Source: Drosophila miranda
Lineage: Eukaryota > Arthropoda > Insecta > Diptera > Drosophilidae
Reading direction: 5' to 3'
Length of the DNA stretch: 64,000 bases
Assembly: GCF_003369915.1 (NCBI RefSeq)
Contig: NC_046673.1
Span: 21,691,718-21,755,717, forward strand
Shown: in pieces, positions 1-10,397 of the stretch
How the letters are laid out: each line of letters begins with the position of its first letter
Position numbering within the stretch: position 1 is the stretch's first letter
Notes under the pieces: model-generated
Database searches by the model: none
The model's input: the letters and a program-made list of their open reading frames with translations, nothing else
What the model was told of the DNA's origin: nothing
Position numbers and translations under genes: made by a program

Positions 1-794
1 GGGGCCGGGCTTCCATTGAAATTCGATTTACAATATGGTAATAGCAGAGCACTTGGGCTCCGATTGTCGCCTCGATTGTGCGCTCGATAAGCTGCGCAAT
101 ACATTCTGTAGATACTTTGAACGTAGAGATACTATAAATAGTTAGGCACGTAAGATAGAAGATTATGTAATGTATCAATTAGTGTATCCTTAGACACCCC
201 CAATGATACAGGAAATTAAAAGAAAAATGTACTGAAATTTAGGGAAATATTTACCATTAATTGACAATCCTTAAGAGATCTATGGATGAACTCCAAGAAA
301 TACTGCCCATTTATATTGAAAATATACTGAAAATCGTTGGAACTACTATGAAATGATTGGTATTTGAACAAATTTTAATTCAAGTTTCATGAGTTTCCAT
401 TCAAATTCGTATCTTTCATGGGCTTACATTTTTTAGATATTAGCTTAATAATAATAAAAAGGTAGACAGATAAATGTTTAGGCTCGCTATGGATGTAGTG
501 ATATATGTGGATATATTCAATATGTATTCACATAATTCACTTGCGAGCTCCTAATGGCCCAGGCAATCGAATCACAAATCACTCGTTGGACTGCATTTGG
601 CCTACAGCAATGGGCCCCCAAAACGGCAATGCCTCATCCTGGCCTACATTCTGTATTGGCGGGGTAGCAAAGCGATGGCTATTAGCGGGTTCTTCGGACG
701 CAAACACACAAAAAACCGGACGAGCGATGAAAATCATTCAACCCGAAAACGCATGGCCACACCCCTACATACGTAAATACGTAAATACGTATAG

Positions 795-796
<2 letters not shown>

Positions 797-827
<31 letters not shown>
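797..827. repeat. (GT)n microsatellite
   Basis: About 15 uninterrupted GT dinucleotides, directly visible. Confidence 0.95.
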
Positions 828-831
<4 letters not shown>

Positions 832-1039
832 GCTGTCTGTCAATATTGAAATCTTTCAATATCTTTCAATAAAATATGTAGATGCTGTTCCACACACAGA
901 CACAAACCCTGCCACAGACACTCTGCTCCCAAAGAGGCAAGCAAATTGACAGTGCGCCAGCTGAATTTCACAGCCCCCCAGAGTCGGAGTCGGGTCAATG
1001 GCAATATTATTAGCCCACACCCATGCTGGCATCGGCATT

Positions 1040-1076
1040 GATGGGATGGGATCGGATGGGATCGGATGGGATGGGG
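1040..1076. repeat. Short GGATGGGATC minisatellite
   Basis: The 10-base motif ATCGGATGGG repeats about three times in tandem. A related GGATC/GGATA repeat occurs in the nardilysin intron near 17,735-17,770. Confidence 0.8.
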
Positions 1077-2964
1077 AAGGTCTTTTGTTGCCACACTTCC
1101 TCTCGGAACCGAACCTCTTCGCACCCTGCTCTTCGGCTCCCCAGCACCGTGGTTCAAATAAATCAGCAAAATGTTGCCAAAAATCTTTGCCACTTTTGAT
1201 TTATTCCCCCCCCCATCATACAATGGATCACTGTGCTAGGAAGGACGAGGAAGGAAAGGGGCTTGGGGGCAATGGATGCTGGAGCTGTCGTCTGCTTTGT
1301 GACACATTGACATTTTGGCTCTTTAGAGAGGACTTGAGGGGCTGGTTGGTCATGGGGGCTGTGTGTGTGTTGGGGGGCTGGGATTTCATTTAAATTTGCT
1401 GTCAACGCAATTACATGGTAACCAGGGTCTCTCACCAAATCCGCTTCCTCTTTCAGCTACAGTTCCCAAAAATGTTCTGCAGGTTCTCTCCGTCTCTGTC
1501 GCTCTCTCTCCATTGCCGGATGTGAGAGTGACAGGACCTCCAGGCGTGTGCTCGTGTGGTCTTATCCACATGTGATTTTCCCGCACCGCCTTCGATTGAT
1601 TCGATTCATTGAGGGGTGGAGGCGGTGGCGAGGTCACGCCCCGCCAGGCGGCATTTGTTCAATAAAAAGTCAAAGACACTCCCAATGAAACCGATAAATA
1701 AACACAAATATCTAAAAATATAGGCCCAGCTTCCATTGGGGGTCGAAGCTTTTGATACCCTTGCAGATTCCATGGCTGCACAATACATTCGCTTATTAAA
1801 GTTCCCATAATCGAAAGGACATCACTCGAAGCCATTCCCCACAAGGGATTCTGAGATTTGTTGATTGATTTGATCCAAAATTATGGAATTATAAAAAACA
1901 TTCTATTCTGAAACAAGAAATAATCCCAGTCTCTTAAGGAAATCAACGATTATTCGCTCCTACATTAGCTACATTTTAAATTTGTACTTCTTTGCAAAAA
2001 CATAATATCCCGTCTAAAAGAGGAAACAATAAAATTGAGAAATTTTCGAAATTTATGCATGAGACACCTGACGACAACGGCAACGGGATTGTGTGTGTGT
2101 GTGTGTGCTTCCACCTGCTCAAGACCCACCGCCCACCGCGTGCCCATTCCGAAAACCAAACCTAAAACCATGCCCCTCCCCAGGGAATTGCCTGCCTTAA
2201 GCTTGTTAAGAATTTTTATTGCCTTTGCCAGCTTAATTATTTTATTTTTTTTATCAGAAGCCCCAGTGGGGGTATTGTGGGTGGGGGCACAGGAGAGGAA
2301 TTAAGATTGAGATGGAGAGGCAATGGCAATGGCGATGGCACGAAGAGGGTTGCGGTTCATTTGGGTAATGTCGATAAGTCGCATCTCCCACGGGAGCCAT
2401 TCAAATTGACATTCTGGCAAATGAATGTGTGGTAAAAAGCGATAGGAATGCTTTAATCGACAAGCGGCAAATTCTTTCGAATAAGATGCCGATGCAAATG
2501 CAATTTATACAATACTACAGCTTGTATTTGCTCAAATAGAACCTAAACTATAGATTGCAAGCCCTCATATTTCATACGACAAATAGCTTCACTTAACTAA
2601 CCTTAGTGCATTTTTTTATGAATATTTTTACTGCGAGAGATGTGTAGCATGAAAAGGTTCAGGACTTTAATATCTCTTAATTGATATTGCCCATTAGAAT
2701 TTTTGGGGACTGTTCCAAACGCTCGGCTCTGTCTGGCAGGGTCTATTGCAGCAATCTGTTAACCCTTTTTTGCCATTAAGTGTAGTTTGCGTTCATTTCA
2801 TGGACGCCAACTAGATGAAAAAAAAATCAATGTTTGAGAATAAACATCGATATCTGCGGCTTACATCAAAAAACTGATGTTTCTCCAGTTCTATCAGAGT
2901 CGGCCCAGAGTCCTACTCCAGCTGACGAAAATTTTGTTAAAAGAAATCAAATCGTTGTAGGCAA

Positions 2965-3308
2965 GCAAACCCGAAACAGTCTGTGAAAAGTGCCGTTCAA
3001 AAACACGCGAAGCTAATAACAAAACTAAATAATAACCTGCGGTAGAACTGAAAGTGACGACAAAGGACAAAGGTGTAGACCTTCGCGCTCAATCGCGAGA
3101 CCTTTTTTTAGCTGTAATAATCATCGACTTCTATTTGCTCCGCGAAGTGATCAACATTGAGGAGCAGAGGAGCCCCCACTGCTTTCTTAATTGCCTGCAG
3201 TCATTGTTTCATGGGTGGAGACGATTCTGCACCGCGACGAACTGGTCAGTATGGAGCTTGAAAAGCTGCGCGTCATCAACTACGGTCTGAGCATTCCCCT
3301 GCAGGGCC
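2965..3308 (+). pseudogene. Cyclin B3 pseudogene fragment (plus-strand arm of an inverted pair)
   Basis: Broken fragment of a B3-type cyclin. From about 3,088 the plus strand reads like the middle of the cyclin box: a DLFLAVIIIDFYL segment (family LETLYLAVKIVDLYL), REVINIEE (family REVINKEK), then in another frame DELVSMELEKLRVINYGL (family DELVRMERETLRVIKYDL). Stops and a frame change separate the pieces, so it cannot encode cyclin. Upstream sequence (2,965-3,087, including CCTGCGGTAG and AACCCGAAACAGT) matches the opposite-strand copy at 3,318-3,755, so both arms derive from one longer copy. It lies in what appears to be an intron of the K2P gene. The cyclin identity is from memory of the family. 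Confidence 0.72.
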
Positions 3309-3317
3309 ACTTGGTCC

Positions 3318-3755
3318 CCTTCTGCGGGTACTTGTGGTGGCCCGCTGCTGGCGGGCCTGAACCTTGGCACATCGGACGTAGAAATGCCAGTGGCCGTAGG
3401 ACAGCGGAGCAATCAGAATGTAGTCGATGATGCACCGCGTTTCGCGCTCCATCTTGACCAGTTCGTCGTAGCTGTAGACCCCCGACCTCGATCAAGAGCT
3501 GTGGAATCTACTTGTTGGTCATTACGCGGGTCAGATAGATGTCCACGATCTTCACAGCCAAGTAGAGGGTCTCGAGGTTAAGCGAGAAGATGTCCACGGC
3601 GCAGTGCGAAACCCGGAACCTGGCGCCAGTTTGTAAGAGCCTGGGCTTTGTAGTCAGCTTTAGTCCTACCGCAGGTTGTCCTTTAGTGTTGCTATTAGTG
3701 GCGCTGCTTAGTCCTTGGCCTGCTTCTGACACTGTTTCGGGTTAGTTCACTTGCA
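3318..3755 (-). pseudogene. Cyclin B3 pseudogene fragment (minus-strand arm)
   Basis: Reading the minus strand from 3,755 down, the fragment starts with the same non-cyclin leader as the plus arm. It then shows FRVSHCAVDIF (family FQVSHYAMDIF) followed directly by LNLETLYLAVKIVDIYL, so the part of the cyclin box normally between these motifs is missing. After a stop near 3,510 it resumes as YSYDELVKMERETRCIIDY and then PLSYGHWHFYVRCAKV (family PLSYRFLRRYARCAKV). The two arms meet tail to tail near 3,310, forming an imperfect palindrome of about 0.8 kb. It is a dead copy; the parent cyclin B3 gene is not in this window. Confidence 0.75.
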
Positions 3756-4005
3756 ACGATTTAATTTTCTCTTGCCGGAGACAAGGCGGGCCTAGTGGTG
3801 GCAAAAACTGGGTGAGTCTGTTCGGAATACTCGATTATTTGTGCGCTTTTCTGCCTATCGGCGAGACTATCACCACTAATAACAGATGGCGGTGAAAAAA
3901 TGCTATTAGCCATTCCCATAACTATTGTACCAAGAAACAACATACACCACTTTGACTAGAAGTATCCCAACACACATCTAATTTGATTTGTTTCCCCTTT
4001 TTTAG

Positions 4006-5416
4006 GCTATGGCAACATTGCGCCACGCACCACTCTGGGCAGGATCGTGACTTTGGTCTACGCACTTTTCGGCATTCCCTTGACCCTGGTATATTTGAGC
4101 AGCACCGGCAGCATCCTGGCCAAGATCGCCAGGGAGGTGTTCTCGAAGGCTCTGTGCTGCTGCCTGTGCTCGAACTGCGGCTACTGTTGCTACGACGAGA
4201 AGCGGATGGCGGAGAAGGAGCGCCGCATGCGGCGGAAGCGGCAGCAGGAGGAGCTGCGCAAGCAGCAGGCGGCAATGCAGGAACCTTACTACGTGAGGGA
4301 TGTCTACCATACTTCGCCGGAGAAGCAGGCGGAGGCAGAGGCCGCTGGGGGCGGTGCCCCGCCGGCGACGGTGGCCTCGGTGTCCAACTCCTCGGGCGGA
4401 CTGTCGGGCATTAGTGTTGGCGGTGTCGGAGGCGGCGGCGGTGGCGTTGCTGGCGGTCCCCCCACATCCCTGCCGAACGACATTGACTCGCTGAGTGCCA
4501 GCGAGTCGCGCGGCTCCATGCACGGCCTGAGCATCATGGCCCCCATCCTCCTCTGCTTCTCGATGATGATCATCTATATTGTGTTTGGTGCCGCGGTGCT
4601 GTACCGTCTGGAAAATTGGCCCATCGTCGATGGCATCTACTTCTGTTTCATGAGCCTCTCTACCATCGGATTCGGAGACATGCTGCCGGGACTGCGGCGG
4701 GAGTCGAACGCCACCACCTGGTTCTGTTCGGTGTACATCATGTCCGGCATGACCCTCACGGCCATGTGCTTCAATGTCATCCACGAGGAGATTGTCCATC
4801 GCATTCGCATTGTTGTCGACTTCAAGAAAACCGATTTGGCTAACTCTAGCACCGGCTTGCCGCCAGGCGGACCTGTAATCGTCGCTGGCGCTGGCTCCGG
4901 TGGCTCCATGATGGACCTGGGACCCGATGACGCTGGCCAGTACTATGTCCCGGCCTCCTCCTGACACTACGAGAGACGGGCGCATCTCTATCAGCGCAAT
5001 CCCACCGAAGAGACCCTGGTAACAGGTGAGTGGCCACAGTCTTAGATTCCAAATAGATCTGGGTCGATCCTTTCCTTTTCTTTTCTTTTCTTTCAGACAC
5101 ACCCACATCGCTAGTGCTGAAGGACTATGTTAATCACGAGCTGGTACCTATCCTGACCATGGACCCGAACGGGGCCCCACGATTGGCCCCTGCCCCCGCC
5201 TATACGCCCACGGTGACCTCCTGCGAGGTGACCACGCCCAGCAACAGCTGCATCGCCCATGGCAGCGACTCGGCCCTGGGCTACTCCTCACTGAACAGCC
5301 CGCTGCTGGATGTCCTCAATACACCCACAACATCACAGGCGGCCGCCTCGGGCGTGTACACCCTCACCGAGGAGACGGAGATTGAGCTGCAAGAGACGCA
5401 GGTGGATAGGATCTAG
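4006..5416 (+). CDS. Two-pore-domain (K2P) potassium channel, C-terminal exons, with candidate stop-codon readthrough
   Basis: Plasma-membrane potassium leak channel subunit; only the last exons are in view. Exon 4,006-5,025 follows a TTTTTAG acceptor and opens inside the first selectivity filter (GYGNIAPRTTLG), then TM2, a cysteine-rich cytoplasmic stretch (CCCLCSNCGYCC), a charged linker and a Gly/Ser-rich loop. TM3 starts near 4,528, the second pore has TIGFGD (4,662-4,679), and TM4 is near 4,720-4,790. An in-frame TGA (4,962-4,964) follows VPASS. The same frame stays open for 20 codons to a GTGAGT donor at 5,026, then joins in phase across a 71-bp intron to exon 5,097-5,416, ending at TAG: 126 further codons. 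TGA followed by C is the leakiest stop context known in Drosophila, so readthrough is plausible. An assembly error is the alternative. The K2P family assignment is firm; the exact paralogue is not. Confidence 0.9.
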
Positions 5417-7018
5417 ATCTAGCGATCCGAGGGCCGCAAGGCCAACGAAAGAAAGTATTAGACGAAAATTCAGTATTTTAGAGAGAGCGCGAGACACAGG
5501 TCCCTAGACATAGTCTTAGACATAGTCCCTGGGTTGAGAGAATGTCGATGTCGAATGTAAAATGTGTGTTGGACTTTTTTTTTGTTGTTTTTTTGGATGT
5601 TTGTATGTCTAAATTTGTAAGGAATTTCCCCCGTGTAATTGGCATCTACCGCTGGAACAGCGGAGATCATAGATCATAAGCAGAACTATCAATGTATTGT
5701 ATATAGGCATTGGGTCGAAGGAAGATACATTTCCATAGCTCCTAAGCAGATGATACTAAAAAATACAAAAATACAAAAAATACAAAAAATAACTAGTCAA
5801 TGTTAGGGGTACTGCAAAAAGGCCCAGGCAAACACAAAACCCAAAAACCAATAAGAATTAAGATAAACGTTATACTACAAGTAAATACAAAATCGGATAC
5901 AATAGGATTTGGCCAGAGGTGCTCTCTCAGTGTTTCAGATCATGATTGCCCCGATCCCGATCTAAGCTTATCCTTGGGTATTCAAATATCAATATAATGC
6001 ATTACAAGAAAATATCATTTTCATGGAAAATTGATACTGAACGAGTGTTGATATTGTTAAACGATCCAAACGATATGCAAATTTGATCTGTGCACTGATC
6101 TGATCTGATCTGTGAATGGCAGAAGCATATAGTAGGTGGTTAAGTGCTTCAAATTACATATTACTCGAACCTCTATCTTAAAGAACAGAAGTTTGACCGA
6201 ATAGATTCCATTGTTGATTGAAAAGTAAGAAGTGTCAAGCGTCTAGCAGTGGGATCCGGCACCAATCAAGGCTGCTGTCTGGTGGTTTGGCCAGTGCTCA
6301 AAACAATCCCATCACCCCAAAAAGCACAGCCGATCAACAGAGATGGAGAGAAAGCACCCTCTCGCCCTGTCTCCTTCTTTCTCATTCAATCTTCGCTCTG
6401 GTGAAAGCTTTCCCCGAACATTTTCAACTGCAATTAAATATAGTATATAAATATATAGGTATGATTAATAGATAAATTCGTCTTTTATATGTATGTATGT
6501 ATGTACTCGTAAGCAGAAACACACAATTACATATATGCAATCTCCAGAACAGAACCCATACATATACATATACCTAATCAACAAAAAAAAAAAAAACGCC
6601 CACACCCATATTTTATACGTAACTCAAGCTTAGTAAAATTAAATAAATAAATGTACTAAATACGATATAAATATACAATATATATGTATATATACATATA
6701 TATATATATACATATATGCATATGTATAATAATTATATCTATGGGTAAATGGATGATTTTTTTTTCTGTAATTGCAATAAGCAGAAACCCAAATGAAAGT
6801 ACAGTAAAGAAAACAAGTAAACTATGCATACATATTATCAGTGGATTCAAATTCATAAATTTAAATAAAAATAAACGTTTAAAAACTACAACAGAAATTA
6901 TAGTAAACCAAGTCATACAGAAAACGAAGACAAAAAACCAGAAAACTTGAAAAACTTTATAAATGTTTAAGTAAATGTATATTTGTGACAACTGCAGCAG
7001 CAAAATAAACTCAATAAA
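5417..7018 (+). other. Probable 3' UTR of the K2P gene
   Basis: AT-rich non-coding sequence after the channel stop. Two overlapping polyadenylation signals, AATAAA at 7,004-7,009 and 7,013-7,018, make a reasonable transcript end. Other AATAAA-like words occur earlier (near 6,640), so shorter forms are possible. No coding signal seen. Confidence 0.5.
6668..6728. repeat. AT-rich TATA/CATA microsatellite
   Basis: Near-uninterrupted TA and CATA repeats, directly visible. Confidence 0.85.
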
Positions 7019-7577
7019 AAGCGTTAAGTGCAGCCGTGTTTGAATTGGTCGCGAAACTACTTCGTTGCAAGCATAGTGCTGTAAGGTGCGTTTAGAATGG
7101 TGCTGTTATGCGCATGCTGTTAAGAACAGATTTTCGACCGTTTTTCCTTACAGCAGCCTAACATGATTATGTTATTCAGTATTGTAACGAATCGATGCAA
7201 TTTCGACGTAGGCGCAACAGCTCTCTGTTATGAATTTATTGGGCTGTTAGGCGCATCACTGAGGTCTTAACAGTAACATAAAATTACCAATATTATTAAA
7301 TTGGCAGACTGTTAATTTTTAAATTTTAGTATACAGTGCCGCTCAACTGAATAGGTTCAACAATTTCCAAAGTCAAACCTCTATATCTTTTTAACCAACT
7401 TACCGATTTATATTGGAAGCAAAGTAATTTTTCATTTTATTTTCCTCCCATCTTCGCACTAGGTATTGTACGCTAGTCAACACTTGCTTGGCAGCCATAT
7501 TAAATTAACCGTTAGAGTTGAATTAATTTTTAGCGTGGCTTTTTCACACTTGTTGTTCGTTTAATTGTTGCAGCGCC
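7019..7577. other. Intergenic region upstream of the Cys-loop channel gene
   Basis: No ORF of note. The word CTGTTA or its complement recurs at least six times between about 7,100 and 7,320. The promoter and 5' UTR of the channel gene at 7,578 should lie here, but I recognise no core promoter motif with confidence. Confidence 0.4.
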
Positions 7578-9357
7578 ATGAATTGGTCGCTGATTATTTC
7601 CATTTTGATCAGTTGCCTGCAGGGCGGACAGAGTGCCTTCGACGAAGACTGTCCCACGCTGGCCGACGGCGACAGCCTGTCGCAGACACAGCTACTGGAC
7701 CGCCTAACGCACGGCTGCCGATACGACCGTCTGGAGCGGCCAATCACCTACACGGAGACGGGCACACGCCTCCCGGTGGACGTCTACATGCGAGCCTACA
7801 TCTACTTCATGCAGAACCTGGAGGCCCACGATCTGCAGTTCAAGATCTACGCCCTGCTGCAGTTGCGCTACCTGGACCCGCGGCTGAACTTCCGTAACGT
7901 CAGCCCCAAGCGGCGGCAGCCCATCCTGGGGGAGCAGCAGCTGCGCGACTCTCTCTGGATGCCGCACATCTTTCTGGCCAACGAGCGTGACTCCAGCATT
8001 CTGGGTGGGTAGGCTGCATTTGCATATCGCCCATCTATTGGGCAATTAATACAATTAATCCTCTCTCGAACTTAAGGCACCACGGAGAAGGATATTCTCA
8101 CTTCCATTTCGCCGGATGGGACTGTCATCGTCTCGAACCGCATCAAGGCCACGCTCTACTGCTGGCTGAACCTGAAGAAGTTCCCCTTTGACGAGCAGGA
8201 CTGCTCTACTGTGCTCGAGAGCTGGATGTACAATACCTCGGAGCTGGTACTCCACTGGGAGCAGAAGCGACCCATCACCTACGATCCGGCCTTGCACCTT
8301 ACCGAGTTTCTGCTGCAGCGCTCCTGGTCTAACGAGACGGTGATCAATGCGGATCTCAGTGATTTGCGGCATGGCGCCTTTGCCGGTAACTACAGCTCGC
8401 TTAGCTTCACCGTCCACTTGACGCGCGTGGTGGGCTTCTACTTGATGGACTACTTCTTTCCCTCGATGCTGATTGTGGCCATATCGTGGGTGTCCTTCTG
8501 GCTGCAGGCGGATCAGGCTCCGCCAAGGATAACGCTTGGAACAAGCACCATGCTGACCTTCATAACGCTGGCCTCGGCGCAGGGTGAGCTCATTGACGGG
8601 GCTGTCCCTACCCCAAGAGGAAACTCATCTGATACCATTCTTCCATTCGTTGACAGGCAAAACGCTGCCCAAAGTGAGCTACATCAAGGTTTCGGAGGTG
8701 TGGTTCCTCGGCTGCACTATCTTTATTTTCGGCAGCATGGTGGAGTTTGCTTTTGTGAACACCATCTGGCGCCGCAAGCAGAATGTGCCTGTCAAGAAAC
8801 TCAACAGCAAGCACATCCTTAAGTCTACTCTGTCGCCCCATCTACTGCGCCGCCGCAGTCACGCCCGGTCCCGCTCCTTCTCGGGAATGGCGCGCCAGCC
8901 GGACACCAGTTCGCTGGCCGGGGCTGGCTTCAACAACTATCTGACCGTAAATTTACCCATCACCACGATCACAGAGGGTCAGGTGTTGGGCCAAATGCGG
9001 GAGGGCTTTAAAAGCGAGAAGCGGAAGACCAGCGGCCAGGCAATGAGCGCCTCTGGCCAGAAATTGGATATATCCTTTGTGGAGAGCGCCTTTGCTCGAC
9101 CACCACTAGGTGGTGGCCTTGCACCGGGGCAGTCAGCGGCGGCCGTCAGCGAAACGGCTAACTCTCAGATGTACAACAACAATCGATCCGAGGGGGTTGG
9201 CATGGGCGCTGGAGCGGAGGAGATGGATTTTACTGGCTGGACAACGCTGACATCTCAGGAGATTGCCATGTGGATCGATAGTCGTGCTCGTTTGGTATTC
9301 CCTGTGGCCTTCCTGGTGTTCAACATGTTCTTCTGGACGTTTGTCTACTGCATTTGA
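7578..9357 (+). CDS. Cys-loop ligand-gated chloride channel subunit (insect group 1, pHCl-2-like)
   Basis: Pentameric ligand-gated ion channel subunit. Exons 7,578-8,004, 8,077-8,583 and 8,657-9,357 join in phase (GT/AG at each intron) into 544 residues. The start is the first ATG, preceded by GCGCC and followed by a hydrophobic signal peptide ending near QSA. The Cys-loop is intact: Cys171 and Cys185 with 13 residues between, containing FPFD. M1 is about 262-285, M2 about 293-309 preceded by APPR, M3 about 325-347, then a long Ser/Arg-rich cytoplasmic loop, and M4 at the extreme C-terminus (about 521-543). The Pro-Arg before M2 fits anion-selective members. From memory it is closest to the insect-specific group of pHCl-2/CG7589/CG6927 channels, which are proton- or metal-gated chloride channels rather than GABA or glutamate receptors. 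Ligand and orthologue are not provable here. Confidence 0.93.
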
Positions 9358-10397
9358 TGGTTTAAATTTATTTTAAATTTACCCTAAAAGTTCTGTTGGT
9401 TCCATAACATTCTTTGTTTTTTTATGTACTTTTCAAGTGTTTGTGTACTTAAAATACTTTATATTTGTGCTTCTTTGTGCCTTGATTATATCAATATATT
9501 TTGTATAATCGCTTCTTATTGCTAACCTAAAATATATTTTAAACAGTTCAAACTGCGCGCCCAGCTGTTGCGCATTCGCTTGGAGTGTTGGGGAACGAGT
9601 GAAAACAGGTCTCTGGGGCGTTATTGAGACAAAGCCGACACTATACAAAATCATGTGTGTTAGAGCAGCACCACTATCTCACATAATATATGATATTCAT
9701 TTTTTTTCTTTTCACCCACATACACACACATACAGCGAAACAATAACATCGGGCCCAAAAAAAACGTTCGTTCGCTCGGCGACGTCGGAGACCAAACTTC
9801 GTCGTGAATTGTAAATGAAAAAAAATACAAAAAAGGAATAAGAGTGCTGCCTTTTTTTATTTTTTGGTTGTTTTCTGTGATTGTAACCCCTGTGCCGAAA
9901 AGGAAACAAATTAAGCAACAAAAAGACGGAGCAAACTCAAAAGCAACAACAAAAACAGTGGCATGTGCAAGTGCAAGGCAATCATAAACAACGGTAAAGG
10001 GAAGAAGTGAGACGTAAAAGCAAGAGCAATAAGAAGAGCAGCTAGCAAGCATGCCCATTGTTTTTGTGTAAAAAAACCCACAACCGAATTATTGTTATAT
10101 CGAGTTATATGTATGAATATCTTCGATCGCAACGATCACTCACTTTTTTTAAGAGGAAAATTTAAAAGCAATAACAATTTTGTTGTAAACTAAAACAAAT
10201 ATCAGAACAGTAAAGTAAATAAATGCGAACCGGTAACTTTAGTTGACGTCTTCCTTGTCCCTCTTCTTCGCGCAACGAAAGCAACAACAGAAGCAGCAAG
10301 AAATAGAGTGAGAGAACCAAATCTGTGATTGCACGTTGTCCTGCTCCCGCCCACACCTTTCCCGACAAGCTGGAAGAGGCGGAGGAGCAGCAGCGTC
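9358..10397. other. Intergenic region and probable 5' leader of the zinc-finger gene
   Basis: No coding sequence supported. A-rich sequence from about 9,750 to 10,390 looks like a long untranslated leader ending at the ATG at 10,398. Confidence 0.4.

Larger units (their letters stand above)
1..2964. other. Non-coding, probably intron or upstream sequence of the K2P channel gene
   Basis: I see no convincing coding exon, RNA gene or transposon here. Open frames are short and low in complexity. The next channel exon begins at 4,006 with a splice acceptor and starts inside the first pore loop, so the first transmembrane segment and pore helix must lie upstream. I could not find them here, so this stretch is most likely intronic. 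It carries a GT microsatellite and a short GGATGGGATC minisatellite. Confidence 0.5.

Noticed and set aside
998-1393. 131-codon plus-strand frame
   Set aside because: It spans a minisatellite and low-complexity sequence with no splice or homology support.
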